From Endozoicomonas sp. SESOKO1 (GTDB lineage Bacteria > Pseudomonadota > Gammaproteobacteria > Pseudomonadales > Endozoicomonadaceae), in NCBI RefSeq assembly GCF_024606265.1, contig NZ_JAHHPP010000348.1, positions 1 to 46,212 on the forward strand: a stretch of 46,212 nucleotides of DNA, read 5' to 3'. The translations under genes and the position numbers were made by a program. Numbering within the stretch: the stretch's first letter is position 1; every line of letters starts with the position of its first letter. The notes beneath the pieces are model-generated. The model did no database searches. It worked only from the letters and a program-made list of their open reading frames with translations, and was not told the origin of the DNA. Positions 17,282 to 26,445 of the stretch are shown here, piece by piece.

Positions 17282-17602
17282 ATGAATTGCTCTACCGATC
17301 ATCCTCCGGAACACCTTGATCTGACACATGATGAACTGTTACTGCTACAGGCATTGCTGAAAAAACATTTGCCAGATATCGAAGTCTGGGCTTATGGCTC
17401 AAGAGTTAATGGCAAGGCCCATTTCGCATTGGATCTTGATATGGTTGCCTTTTCCGGCCCGGAACAGGCAATTGCGATAGCTGAACTCAGGGAAGCGCTG
17501 GAAGAGAGTAACCTGCCATTTCGTGCCGATCTTTTTGTTTGGGATCAGGTGCCTGAGAAGTTCCGGAAAGTGATTCGGGAAAAGTATGTTGTTGTTCAGT
17601 AG
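17282..17602 (+). CDS. MNT-type nucleotidyltransferase, orphan
   Basis: 106 residues. VWAYGSRVNGKAHFALDLDMV holds the GS...D-x-D site (GSRVNGKAH and DLDMV). It is closer in style to the MNT at 13898 (WAYGSRV) than to the three WLFGSR copies. It ends PEKFRKVIREKYVVVQ, typical of the family. No HEPN gene follows; the next gene is the Wzz/Wzc-like gene. Confidence 0.83.
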   Translation: MNCSTDHPPEHLDLTHDELLLLQALLKKHLPDIEVWAYGSRVNGKAHFALDLDMVAFSGPEQAIAIAELREALEESNLPFRADLFVWDQVPEKFRKVIREKYVVVQ

Positions 17603-17658
17603 TCGTTGGGTTTCAGGCTGAGGATTAGGAGCAAAAACGAACCAATCCCATAGGAATT

Positions 17659-17681
17659 GTCCTGAAATAATTTCGACATTT
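17659..17681. repeat. 23-bp dispersed repeat (copy 2)
   Basis: Matches 3891-3913 with a single C/T difference (GTCCTGAAATAATTTCGACA...). It sits directly upstream of a TTCATCCTGAGCC-type repeat. Confidence 0.7.
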
Positions 17682-17694
17682 TGAACTTGATCTC

Positions 17695-17785
17695 CGTTCA
17701 TCCTGAGCCTGTCGAAGGACCCATAGGGCCTAAAGGCGCAAACTCCGGCCCATGATAGATCGTGCCAAACACCCTTCGTCAAGCA
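17695..17785. repeat. Degenerate copy of the TTCATCCTGAGCCTGTCGAAG element
   Basis: The left arm CGTTCATCCTGAGCCTGTCG is perfect relative to 6812 onward. The right part (GTGCCAAACACCCTTCG) matches GTGCCAATCACCCTTCG of the 6.8-kb copy and then diverges, so this element has lost its pairing arm. Confidence 0.75.
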
Positions 17786-17892
17786 CTCAATATTTGTCTG
17801 AACTCCTCGCCGTGTGCGAGCTTCCATGATTTTTCCCGGTATCTGACCCTGACTTTCTTTTGTTCCTTTTCTTCTGAATGATAAATTTTTAA

Positions 17893-19398
17893 ATGACACA
17901 ATATTCCGAACATAATGCTGTACACGCCATGGACGACGATATGATCTCCCTCCCTGAGATCGCAGCGATCCTGTTCCGTGGTAGACGTTGGATTATTGGT
18001 ACCACACTGGCTTCGTTCGTCCTTGCCCTGTGCTACCTTCTTGCGGTTAAGCCGGTTTATCAGGCAAGTGCATTAATAAAAATTGAACATAGCCAAAGCA
18101 GTCTGATTTTAAGTTTGCTGGATATTGAACATGTGGCCGATGTTTCCATCAACTCAAGTATTACGGTTGAGCAGATGCGGAGCTACGGCTTTGTTCGTGA
18201 TTTTATTACTGAAGAACAATCTAACCTGGAGACCCCTTCATTTGATATGGTCAAAGACTTTCAGGAGCGATTACAGGTTGCTGAAAAAGTCAGGGGTACA
18301 GACGTTCTTGAAATTACCATTACCGGAACGAGTCCCCAGGAAAATGTCCAGTTATTAAATGCCCTCATTGATTACTATTATGAACAGCGCAATCAATTAC
18401 TGGTGAGTTCGATTGAAAAATCACTGGTTTTACTGAAATCCAGATTATTGAAAATACAACAAGAGATAGCGCTGACCAAAGAGCAGGGCATGGCTGAAAA
18501 AAATGCCCGGTCCGAAGAGCTGAAATTGGCTCAGATCGGTATCCAGAACAAAATCGATTTATTGGAAAACGCCAGGACTATCGCTAAAAATGATCGTCAT
18601 GTACTCAGTGATGCGGTGTCCAGCGAAGATCCGGTCAGACCCAAATACGCCCTTGTTATTGTATTGGCAGTTATGCTGGGAGGGATGCTGGGAATTGTAG
18701 TGGTGTTTGTCCGTGAAATGATGCGAAAGGTGCTGCATACCTCACAAGAAGCAGAAAGCAAAACCGGGCTTACCGTAATTGCTGAAGTGGCCAGCACTGA
18801 GGAATTAAAAACGACACCGGGATGTCGCGAAGGTTTCAAAGCGTTACGTACCAACCTGCTATACCAGTTGGAAAATGCAGCCAATAATCGGGCGATGATG
18901 TGCAGTCCGTCCCCGGTTATTGAACAGGACCATGTCATCATCCAGTTAGCCAGTGAGCTGGCCGAAGCGGGTAAAAAAGTATTACTCCTGGATGCAGATC
19001 TGCGCCAGGGTAAAATGTTCAAGCATTTTGATACAACCGGAGGGCATGGGCTGGCGGAAAAACTGATCAATAACGACCACTCAGCGATCACGATTGGTGA
19101 AAACCTTGATTTGATTTCCGGTAATAGCTATCCGGATAATCCATCTGAACAGCTAATGAGTATCAGGTTTCAAAAACTGCTGGACTGGGGATCCAGTCAT
19201 TATGACGTGGTATTGATCAATGTACCGTCCATTCTTAATGTGACTGATGGGGTGGTGGTTGGCGGCCGGTGCGCAACGAATTTGATGATTATTCAGGCAG
19301 GACAAACCTCTGTAAAAGACATTGAAACAGCTAACCGACGCTTGCAGCAGGCTGGGGTGGCGATTGATGGTGCTATTTTTGTCAAAGAGCAAGATTAA
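17893..19398 (+). CDS. Wzz/Wzc-like polysaccharide copolymerase with degenerate BY-kinase domain
   Basis: 501 residues. A Wzz-type N-terminus (ISLPEIAAILFRGRR), a membrane segment at ~33-52, a short periplasmic region with a helical stretch, a second membrane segment at ~252-273, then a cytoplasmic tyrosine-kinase-like domain. Family members normally have a G-K-S/T P-loop; here that place reads CSPSPVIEQDHVIIQLA (~337-353) with no G-K-S/T. Walker A' is kept (LLLDADLRQG), but the Walker B Asp is Asn (VVLINVPSI). The C-terminus ends at FVKEQD with no Tyr-rich tail. It is therefore a predicted pseudokinase that may still control chain length. At ~500 residues it is shorter than typical Wzc (~720). 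It heads the glycan cluster. Confidence 0.88.
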   Translation: MTQYSEHNAVHAMDDDMISLPEIAAILFRGRRWIIGTTLASFVLALCYLLAVKPVYQASALIKIEHSQSSLILSLLDIEHVADVSINSSITVEQMRSYGFVRDFITEEQSNLETPSFDMVKDFQERLQVAEKVRGTDVLEITITGTSPQENVQLLNALIDYYYEQRNQLLVSSIEKSLVLLKSRLLKIQQEIALTKEQGMAEKNARSEELKLAQIGIQNKIDLLENARTIAKNDRHVLSDAVSSEDPVRPKYALVIVLAVMLGGMLGIVVVFVREMMRKVLHTSQEAESKTGLTVIAEVASTEELKTTPGCREGFKALRTNLLYQLENAANNRAMMCSPSPVIEQDHVIIQLASELAEAGKKVLLLDADLRQGKMFKHFDTTGGHGLAEKLINNDHSAITIGENLDLISGNSYPDNPSEQLMSIRFQKLLDWGSSHYDVVLINVPSILNVTDGVVVGGRCATNLMIIQAGQTSVKDIETANRRLQQAGVAIDGAIFVKEQD

Positions 19399-19658
19399 GG
19401 TTTTAGCTTTATCAGTAAAATCTTTAGGTTATTTCTGGTTCTGTCAGCTTGCCAAACGCATAATATAAAATGATTTTCCGCATATCTGTAAGTTCTGAAA
19501 TCGTATGATTTTCTCGTAGATATTTTTATCTTGGTATTCAGCCCGGCGGTCAGGAGCAAATAACAAACCCTACATTGCTACTTAACCAGCCTCCTAGCAA
19601 ATTATGGATAATGTATGTGAAGCATTGTCCAACACATAAACTACCTGAACATCCCATA
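19399..19658 (+). other. A+T-rich spacer between the Wzc-like gene and rmlB
   Basis: 260 bp without a supported gene. CATAATATAAAAT near 19459 resembles a -10 region, but no matching -35 at normal spacing was found. An in-frame extension of rmlB runs through its last 84 bp without family similarity. Confidence 0.4.
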
Positions 19659-20729
19659 ATGAAAACCATCCTAGTCACCGGCGGTGCCGGATTTATTGGC
19701 TCTGCACTGATTCGTTTCTTAATCAATGAAACGGATCACCGGGTCATTAATGTTGACAAGTTGACCTACGCAGGGAATCTTGAGTCACTGTTATCAGTAT
19801 CTGACAGCGAACGTTACCATTTTGTTCAATCAGATATCAGCAATATCGAAATTATTCAGCACCTGTTTACAAAATTTCAGCCTGACCTGGTAATGCACCT
19901 GGCCGCAGAAAGCCATGTAGACCGTTCTATTGATGGCCCTTCAGAGTTTATTCAAACCAATATTGTTGGTACCTATACCTTACTGGAAGTGGCCAGAGCT
20001 TATTGGAATAAGCTGGCTTCCGAGAAAAAGGCAGCCTTTCGTTTCCATCATATTTCCACTGATGAGGTGTACGGTGATCTGGAAGGAGCCGATGACCTGT
20101 TTACCGAGACGACACCTTATGCCCCAAGCTCACCCTATTCAGCCAGTAAAGCAGCTTCGGATCACTTGGTCCGAGCTTGGCACCGGACTTATTCTCTGCC
20201 AGTAATCATCACCAACTGTTCCAACAACTATGGCCCTTATCACTTTCCCGAAAAACTGATTCCATTGGTGATTCTAAATGCCCTGGAAGGAAAACCGTTG
20301 CCGGTTTATGGCGACGGCAAACAAACTCGGGACTGGCTTTTCGTAGAAGACCATGCCAGAGCACTTTACAAAGTGGTCACTGAGGGCAAGGTAGGAGAAA
20401 CCTACAACATTGGTGGCCATAACGAAAAACAAAATATAGAAGTAGTTCTGGCTATCTGCTCCTTGCTGGAAGAGTTGGCGCCAAATAAGCCAAAAGGCGT
20501 TGCAGCCTATAAAAACCTGATCACTTTTGTTACCGACCGCCCGGGTCATGATCTCCGTTATGCCATTGATGCCAGTAAAATTGGGCATGAATTGGGATGG
20601 AAACCGCAAGAAACGTTTGAAACCGGGCTACGTAAAACCGTGCAGTGGTATCTGGAAAACAGTGAATGGTGCCAACATGTCCAGGATGGCAGCTATCAGC
20701 GGGAACGACTGGGTTCAATTAAGGAATAA
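19659..20729 (+). CDS. rmlB: dTDP-glucose 4,6-dehydratase RmlB
   Basis: 356 residues, normal length. It converts dTDP-glucose to dTDP-4-keto-6-deoxyglucose in the cytoplasm. Extended SDR fold: [13 protein letters not shown] binds NAD, then [19 protein letters not shown] and [10 protein letters not shown] (catalytic Tyr and Lys). The frame is open upstream to 19575, but the family begins at MKTILVTGG, so the start is 19659. There is no rmlC or rmlD; fdtA follows rmlA instead, so the intermediate is diverted from rhamnose to an aminosugar. Confidence 0.95.
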   Translation: MKTILVTGGAGFIGSALIRFLINETDHRVINVDKLTYAGNLESLLSVSDSERYHFVQSDISNIEIIQHLFTKFQPDLVMHLAAESHVDRSIDGPSEFIQTNIVGTYTLLEVARAYWNKLASEKKAAFRFHHISTDEVYGDLEGADDLFTETTPYAPSSPYSASKAASDHLVRAWHRTYSLPVIITNCSNNYGPYHFPEKLIPLVILNALEGKPLPVYGDGKQTRDWLFVEDHARALYKVVTEGKVGETYNIGGHNEKQNIEVVLAICSLLEELAPNKPKGVAAYKNLITFVTDRPGHDLRYAIDASKIGHELGWKPQETFETGLRKTVQWYLENSEWCQHVQDGSYQRERLGSIKE

Positions 20730-20732
20730 ACA

Positions 20733-21614
20733 ATGAAAGGAATTATCCTGGCCGGTGGCAGCGGTACCCGGTTGCATCCGATCACATTGGGTGTCTCAAA
20801 GCAGTTGCTACCGGTCTACGACAAACCGATGATTTATTACCCGTTATCGGTGCTGATGCTGGCGGGTATTCGGGATATTCTGATTATTACCACGCCGGAA
20901 GACCAGCTTCACTTCTTTAATGTTTTGGGGGATGGCAGTCAGTTTGGTATTAACCTGAGCTATGCCATTCAGCCGGAACCGAAAGGGCTGGTGCAGGCTT
21001 TTACCATTGGGCGAAACTTTATTGGGCCTGACCGGGTGGCGCTGGTGCTGGGAGATAATATTTATTACGGGCAGGGTTTTACCCCAAAATTGCAGGAAGC
21101 AGCGGCCCGTATAGAGGGAGCCACTGTCTTTGGCTATCAGGTGGCTGATCCAGAACGTTTTGGTGTTGTAGCGTTTGATGGTCACGGTAAAGTCACCTCA
21201 CTTGAAGAAAAGCCTGCAAAGCCCAGGTCCCACTATGCGGTGACCGGCCTCTATTTTTATGATAACGATGTCGTTGACCTGAGCCGCGAGATTCAGCCTT
21301 CTGAGCGGGGCGAATTGGAAATTACTGATCTGAACCGGGTTTATCTGGAGCAGAATAAACTCCACGTAGAGCTGCTGGGGCGTGGCTTCGCCTGGCTGGA
21401 TACCGGTACCCACGATGCGCTGCTGGAAGCGGGCCATTTTATCCAGACCATTGAGCACCGACAGGGTATGAAAGTGGCATGCCTGGAGGAGATCGCTTTT
21501 AACAATGAGTGGCTGACCGTTGACGATCTTCGCCAGAAAGGTGAAACATTGAGCAAAACCAGTTACGGGCAATACCTGTCAAGGCTGGCATTTGAAGCAC
21601 TGCAGGGAGCATGA
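20733..21614 (+). CDS. rmlA: Glucose-1-phosphate thymidylyltransferase RmlA
   Basis: 293 residues. It makes dTDP-glucose from dTTP and glucose-1-phosphate. The nucleotide-binding signature is [12 protein letters not shown], followed by [16 protein letters not shown] and [24 protein letters not shown] is also typical. It starts 3 bp after the rmlB stop and overlaps the fdtA start by 4 bp (ATGA), so the three genes are one transcriptional unit. Confidence 0.97.
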   Translation: MKGIILAGGSGTRLHPITLGVSKQLLPVYDKPMIYYPLSVLMLAGIRDILIITTPEDQLHFFNVLGDGSQFGINLSYAIQPEPKGLVQAFTIGRNFIGPDRVALVLGDNIYYGQGFTPKLQEAAARIEGATVFGYQVADPERFGVVAFDGHGKVTSLEEKPAKPRSHYAVTGLYFYDNDVVDLSREIQPSERGELEITDLNRVYLEQNKLHVELLGRGFAWLDTGTHDALLEAGHFIQTIEHRQGMKVACLEEIAFNNEWLTVDDLRQKGETLSKTSYGQYLSRLAFEALQGA

Positions 21615-22015
21615 TAATGGAACCAGAATTTATTTATTTTAACGAAATCACCGATGGCCGAGGTGGCCTGGTGGCGTTGGAGCAGAACCGTAATATCCCT
21701 TTCGAGATCAAGCGGGTCTATTATATTTACGGTACCCCGGAAAATGTACGACGGGGGTTCCATGCACACAAGGCGCTGCAGCAGGTTGCTGTATGCGTGA
21801 AGGGCGCTTGCTCGTTTTTGCTGGATAATGGTCGGGAGACGGTGGATTGTCGCTTAGACTCACCCACTTATGGGCTTTACATTGGCAATAATATCTGGCG
21901 GGAAATGTACGATTTTACTGAGGATTGTGTGCTGATGGTCCTGGCCAGTGAGTTGTACGATGAAGCTGACTATATTCGCGACTACGAAAAATTTACGTTA
22001 ATTGTTCAACAATAA
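21611..22015 (+). CDS. fdtA: dTDP-4-keto-6-deoxyglucose 3,4-ketoisomerase (FdtA/QdtA family)
   Basis: 134 residues, single cupin domain. Family residues seen: [22 protein letters not shown] and [11 protein letters not shown] (the conserved His pair). It shifts the keto group from C4 to C3 of the RmlB product. FdtA enzymes give the galacto product (towards Fuc3NAc) and QdtA the gluco product (towards Qui3NAc); sequence reading alone cannot separate them. A second ATG at 21617 is an alternative start. Confidence 0.88.
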   Translation: MIMEPEFIYFNEITDGRGGLVALEQNRNIPFEIKRVYYIYGTPENVRRGFHAHKALQQVAVCVKGACSFLLDNGRETVDCRLDSPTYGLYIGNNIWREMYDFTEDCVLMVLASELYDEADYIRDYEKFTLIVQQ

Positions 22016-22038
22016 ATCCCAGTATTCATGGTCACAAA

Positions 22039-22569
22039 ATGCTTTATTCAAAGACTATTCGTTTAAGATTTGTTGAGCCTGACGATGCAGAATTTATATT
22101 AGGCTTAAGATTAGATATTCGATATAATCAGTACTTATCAACTACCATAAATGATGTGAATGCTCAGAGAAACTGGATCAAAGAATATAAAAGCAGAGAG
22201 AGGGAAGGTAAAGAGTATTATTTCATTATAGAAAGAAAAATAGATGAAATACCAATTGGTACGGTTAGACTTTATGATTTTATAGAACAAGCTAATAGCT
22301 TCTGTTGGGGTAGCTGGATTCTTAATGAAGATAAAACAAGGTTTGCAGCTATAGAAAGTGCGATGCTTGTTTATAGGTTTGCTTTTGAAGAAGTGCAATT
22401 TTCTCGTTCCCACTTTGATGTAAGAAAGGAAAATAAGTCAGTACTTTCCTTCCACCGAAAAATGGGAGCTAAAGAAATGGGTGAGGATGAATTGAATGTT
22501 TATTTCCACTACTTTCCTGAAAGTTATCGTGAACAAAAAGTTAAACTAAAACGTTTTTTAATATCTTGA
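22039..22569 (+). CDS. GNAT family N-acetyltransferase (probable aminosugar acetylation)
   Basis: 176 residues. GNAT fold of the RimJ/RimL type: IRLRFVEPDDAEFIL at the N-terminus, IPIGTVRLYDF, and RKENKSVLSFHRKMGAKE covering the acetyl-CoA site and following helix. It lies between the ketoisomerase and the aminotransferase, so it probably acetylates the 3-amino group of dTDP-3-amino-3,6-dideoxyhexose. The better known FdtC and QdtC enzymes for this step are hexapeptide-repeat proteins, so a GNAT here would be a different solution. The gene is markedly A+T-richer than rmlA upstream. Confidence 0.75.
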   Translation: MLYSKTIRLRFVEPDDAEFILGLRLDIRYNQYLSTTINDVNAQRNWIKEYKSREREGKEYYFIIERKIDEIPIGTVRLYDFIEQANSFCWGSWILNEDKTRFAAIESAMLVYRFAFEEVQFSRSHFDVRKENKSVLSFHRKMGAKEMGEDELNVYFHYFPESYREQKVKLKRFLIS

Positions 22570-22616
22570 TCTGATCAGAAAAGTCTAGTTTCTGATTTAG
22601 TTAGAAGAAGTCACTA

Positions 22617-23741
22617 ATGATCCCATTTTTAGATTTAAAAGCTATCAATGCTCAATACCGGGAAGCACTGATTAAAGCGGCAAGCCGTGTGATTGATTCC
22701 GGTTGGTATATTCTTGGCAATGAAGTAGAGCAATTTGAAGCAACATTTGCTCAACACTGTGAAACGGAATACTGCCTTGGTGTCGCTAATGGGCTTGATG
22801 CTCTGGTTCTGATTCTCAGAGCTTATAAGGCACTGGGAATGATAGCAGAAGGTGATGAAGTGATTGTACCCGCCAACACCTATATCGCTTCTATTCTGGC
22901 TATTACCGAAAATGGTTTAAAGCCGGTACTGGTGGAACCGGATGCTGAAACCTATAACCTGAATCCGGCACTGATTGAACAACATATTACCGGGAAAACC
23001 AGGGCAATCCTTACGGTTCATCTCTATGGGCAGGTGACGGGTATGGATGAAATCAATGCTATTGCCCGGAAATACAACCTGAAAGTCATTGAAGATGCGG
23101 CCCAGGCCCACGGCGCACTCTATAAAGGAAAAAAAGTGGGTAGCCTTGGTGATGCGGCAGGTTTCAGTTTTTATCCGGGCAAGAACCTGGGGGCAATAGG
23201 CGATGCCGGGGCCATTACTACCTCAGATTCAGAACTTTACCGAACCATTAAAGCGCTGAGAAACTACGGCTCCCATGAAAAATACAAAAATCTTTATCAG
23301 GGGATGAATAGCCGATTGGATGAAATTCAGGCAGCTATGCTGGGTGTAAAATTGCAGTACCTGGACAGTGAAACCAGACGACGGCAAACCATAGCCCTTG
23401 CCTATACCCATGGTATTAGTAACCCACTGATTCGGTTACCACTGATAAACACCAGTACCCTGGAAAGCATTCTGAATCATGTGTTTCATCTCTATGTAGT
23501 GCAATGTGCTGACCGTTCGGGCTTACAGAAATACCTGGCGGAGCAGGGAATAGCCACACTGATCCATTACCCGGTTGCACCGCACAAGCAGCAAGCATTT
23601 GCCCATTGGTCAGAACTCTCTTTTCCGATTACCGAAACCATGCATGAAAAGGTGCTGAGTTTACCCATCAGTCCGGTGATGACGGATGATGAGGTCGCTA
23701 AGGTTATAGATGCATGTAATTCATATGCAAGTAATGATTAA
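22617..23741 (+). CDS. fdtB: dTDP-3-keto-6-deoxyhexose 3-aminotransferase (FdtB/QdtB family)
   Basis: 374 residues, DegT/DnrJ/EryC1 family. PLP enzyme with the Schiff-base Lys in [25 protein letters not shown] holds the Asp contacting PLP. The start [18 protein letters not shown] is typical of FdtB-type enzymes. It aminates C3 of the keto sugar made by FdtA using glutamate. AGAAG lies eight bases before the ATG. With rmlB, rmlA, fdtA and the GNAT it completes a dTDP-3-acetamido-3,6-dideoxyhexose route. Confidence 0.9.
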   Translation: MIPFLDLKAINAQYREALIKAASRVIDSGWYILGNEVEQFEATFAQHCETEYCLGVANGLDALVLILRAYKALGMIAEGDEVIVPANTYIASILAITENGLKPVLVEPDAETYNLNPALIEQHITGKTRAILTVHLYGQVTGMDEINAIARKYNLKVIEDAAQAHGALYKGKKVGSLGDAAGFSFYPGKNLGAIGDAGAITTSDSELYRTIKALRNYGSHEKYKNLYQGMNSRLDEIQAAMLGVKLQYLDSETRRRQTIALAYTHGISNPLIRLPLINTSTLESILNHVFHLYVVQCADRSGLQKYLAEQGIATLIHYPVAPHKQQAFAHWSELSFPITETMHEKVLSLPISPVMTDDEVAKVIDACNSYASND

Positions 23742-23771
23742 GTATATAAACAAACATAGTTGAACATGTGA

Positions 23772-25595
23772 ATGAAGATTGTCGGATTGATTAAAAATCT
23801 ACTTGCTTTAATGACTGTTGAACAGAGGAGAAGGTTCTATTTACTTCAGGCTTTAGTGATATTATCAGCATTGACTGAACTGGTAAGCATTACGGCTATA
23901 GGACCATTTGTCGCTTTAGTTGGGAATATGGAACTGCTGGATAGTAATCCAGCCCTACAGGCTTTCTCTGTGATTAGCGGTGTTGCTGATAAGTTTGATT
24001 TTCTGCTTTTACTTGGTAGTGCGATTATTTTTGTTCTTGTGACGTCTACTTTCTTAAATATTCTCGGTATTCGAAAATTGTCAATATTTGCAGCTGAAGT
24101 TGGTGCGGAATTTGGTGACACACTGTACGACTATTATCTGAATAAAGAATACCTGTACCATGCAAATACAAACAGCTCACTATTAATTAAACAGATTGCA
24201 ACAGAAGTTGGAAGGGTTACTGATAATATATTTCAACCATTAGTTCAAATTAATGCGCGTATTATATCTGTACTATTGATTTCTGGGTTCCTGTTTATTT
24301 ATAACCATGCTTTATCATTAGCTGGTATGCTGGTGTTTTCTATATGTTATTCCATTTTGTTTTACTTTGTTAGGGACAGGCTAGCCCAAAATGGAAATAG
24401 CATATCAGAGGCATCAAAAAAACGTTTCCGCCTGATGAATGAAAGTTTTTCGGCGGTAAAAGAAATAACTGTTTTAGGTTGCCAGAAAACATTTATTGAT
24501 GATTTTCATAAGAGTGGACAACGCTTTTCCTCAGCTTATGGTTCTAGCAATGGTCTTTATAACTCGCCAAGGTATCTTATAGAACTGCTGGTTTTTGGTT
24601 TTATGATTCTTGGTCTGTTGTTATCGGTTTATCTCGATAATGGTAACCTTACAGATTTTTTACCAACTCTATCAGTTTTTGCTATTGCCATTTTTAAGTT
24701 ACTGCCATCGTTTCAGCAGATTTATAGCGGATCTGCACAAATACGAGGGAATTATTCTGCATTCTTGGCAATAAGAGATGATTTATATAGTGCCAGAGAG
24801 AAGCAAACATCAGTGATGCTTATAGTGCCCGAGGTGTCGGATAATATTGTTATTTCTGGCGATATTGTCTTGAGTGATGTCAAGTTTAAGTATCCCGGTA
24901 AGGAAGCCTATGTTTTAGATGGTATATCCATGAATATACCTGAAGGTAGCTTTATTGGAATTGCTGGTGCTTCAGGTTCTGGGAAATCCACCTTGTTTGA
25001 TCTACTTTTGGGCGTGATTTTTGCCAATCATGGCCAGATAACTATTGGTGGCGTTCCTATCTCAAAAAATAATATTTGCAATTGGCAAAATAAAATTGGA
25101 TATGTATCTCAGACTGTTTTTTTGAAAGATGGTACGCTGGCTGAAAATATAGCATTTGGTATTCCTGAGAGAGAGATAAATTGGGATAGAATTAATGATG
25201 TTATTAACAAGGCTCAGCTTGCTCCATGGGTTAGAACTTTATCTGATGGAGCCAACTCACAAGTGGGCGAAAGTGGTGTTCAGATATCTGGAGGGCAAAA
25301 ACAAAGAATTGGTATTGCCAGAGCTTTGTATCATGATGCAGATGTTTTATTTTTTGATGAAGCTACAAGTGCCTTGGATAGTCTTACCGAGAAAAAAATC
25401 ATGAAGTCCATTGTTAATTTGAATAAAAAGAAAACAATCATCATGATTGCTCATAGATTAAATACCTTGAAAAAATGTGACCGGTTATATTTCTTTAAGG
25501 ATGGAAAGATCATAGATGAAGGAACTTATGATTCATTACTGGAAACTAACAGACAATTTAAAATGATGGCAGTTGGCATTCAAAATGAACCATAG
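23772..25595 (+). CDS. ABC transporter, fused membrane and ATPase domains (PglK-like flippase)
   Basis: 607 residues. The N-terminal ~330 residues contain about six hydrophobic segments. The ATPase domain has Walker A GASGSGKST, signature ISGGQKQR, Walker B VLFFDEATSALD and H-loop IAHRL. It is of the MsbA/PglK exporter type. No Wzx flippase gene is in the cluster, so this is the best candidate for turning the lipid-linked oligosaccharide across the inner membrane, as PglK does in the Campylobacter Pgl pathway. The substrate is inferred from context only. The DNA is A+T-rich. Confidence 0.88.
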   Translation: MKIVGLIKNLLALMTVEQRRRFYLLQALVILSALTELVSITAIGPFVALVGNMELLDSNPALQAFSVISGVADKFDFLLLLGSAIIFVLVTSTFLNILGIRKLSIFAAEVGAEFGDTLYDYYLNKEYLYHANTNSSLLIKQIATEVGRVTDNIFQPLVQINARIISVLLISGFLFIYNHALSLAGMLVFSICYSILFYFVRDRLAQNGNSISEASKKRFRLMNESFSAVKEITVLGCQKTFIDDFHKSGQRFSSAYGSSNGLYNSPRYLIELLVFGFMILGLLLSVYLDNGNLTDFLPTLSVFAIAIFKLLPSFQQIYSGSAQIRGNYSAFLAIRDDLYSAREKQTSVMLIVPEVSDNIVISGDIVLSDVKFKYPGKEAYVLDGISMNIPEGSFIGIAGASGSGKSTLFDLLLGVIFANHGQITIGGVPISKNNICNWQNKIGYVSQTVFLKDGTLAENIAFGIPEREINWDRINDVINKAQLAPWVRTLSDGANSQVGESGVQISGGQKQRIGIARALYHDADVLFFDEATSALDSLTEKKIMKSIVNLNKKKTIIMIAHRLNTLKKCDRLYFFKDGKIIDEGTYDSLLETNRQFKMMAVGIQNEP

Positions 25596-26442
25596 TAATT
25601 ATCAGGCCTTAACCGTTCTTGTTAATAGTTGCGATGCCTATGAAGATGTTTGGGGGTTGTTTTTTTCAGCATATCATGAATTTGCATCAGGCTTACCAGC
25701 TAATATTGCACTGAACACAGAAAGTAAGCAATATGAAGATAAGTGTGTAAATGTTGAAACTATCAATTTTTTAAATGTTAAGGGGGATCTCTGGGGCAAA
25801 CGTTTACTGCATGCTTTGAAGGCAATAAAAACTGAATACATATTGATGGTGTGTGAAGACTTTGTATTAGAATCCAGTCTTGATAAAAAGAGAATATTGG
25901 ATTGTTTGCATTTTATGAAAACTCATGATGAAACAGCTGCCATTTATTTAGTGAAAGTAGCCGAGAAAATTATAAAAAATTCTGATATTGAGTTTGAAGA
26001 GTTAACAAGGTTTATGGATTACAAGGTTAACTCTGCCCCGGCAATTTGGCGAAAGAATGATTTAATCCGTTATGTTGGTGAAATTGATTCCCCATGGGCA
26101 TGGGAATATTTTGGAAGTTATCGATCATATTTTGATGGTAGAAAATTTTACCAAGTACCGACAAAAACTGGTGATCTTTATATATATAACTCAAAATTGG
26201 GAGGAGCTATTTACCGTGGGAAGTGGGTCCGTGATGTTGTAGAAAATAAAATTAAAAAGTATAACTTGCCCATTGATCTAGAAAATCGTGGTATTGCCAA
26301 TTTATCAGAATTACCCAAAAGAAGCCTGAAATGGAAGGTTAGTTTTTTTTACCTTGGTTATCGTATGATTGGGCTTCCTGTTTTATTATTTTTTTTTAGA
26401 GCGTTATGCACTAAAATCCTTCGGAGAAATGGTTTAGCCTAA
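25585..26442 (+). CDS. Putative glycosyltransferase
   Basis: 285 residues. Begins TVLVNSCDAYEDVWGLFFSA; an acidic patch YILMVCEDFVLE lies where GT-A enzymes bind the sugar nucleotide, and PWAWEYFGSYRS follows. The C-terminus has one hydrophobic stretch (FFYLGYRMIGLPVLLFFF). This resembles hypothetical transferases found in O-antigen and capsule clusters, but I could not name a CAZy family. It overlaps the ABC gene by 11 bp and is 3 bp before the next transferase, so it is part of the operon. An in-frame TTG at 25573 is an alternative start. Confidence 0.65.
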   Translation: MNHSNYQALTVLVNSCDAYEDVWGLFFSAYHEFASGLPANIALNTESKQYEDKCVNVETINFLNVKGDLWGKRLLHALKAIKTEYILMVCEDFVLESSLDKKRILDCLHFMKTHDETAAIYLVKVAEKIIKNSDIEFEELTRFMDYKVNSAPAIWRKNDLIRYVGEIDSPWAWEYFGSYRSYFDGRKFYQVPTKTGDLYIYNSKLGGAIYRGKWVRDVVENKIKKYNLPIDLENRGIANLSELPKRSLKWKVSFFYLGYRMIGLPVLLFFFRALCTKILRRNGLA

Positions 26443-26445
26443 AAT

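Larger units (their letters stand above)
17603..17892 (+). other. Repeat-rich spacer before the Wzc-like gene
   Basis: 290 bp with no gene. It contains the second copy of the 23-bp repeat (17659-17681) and a degenerate copy of the truA-trpF inverted repeat (17695-17785). No clear promoter was recognised for the gene at 17893, consistent with transcription arriving from the ops leader. Confidence 0.55.
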
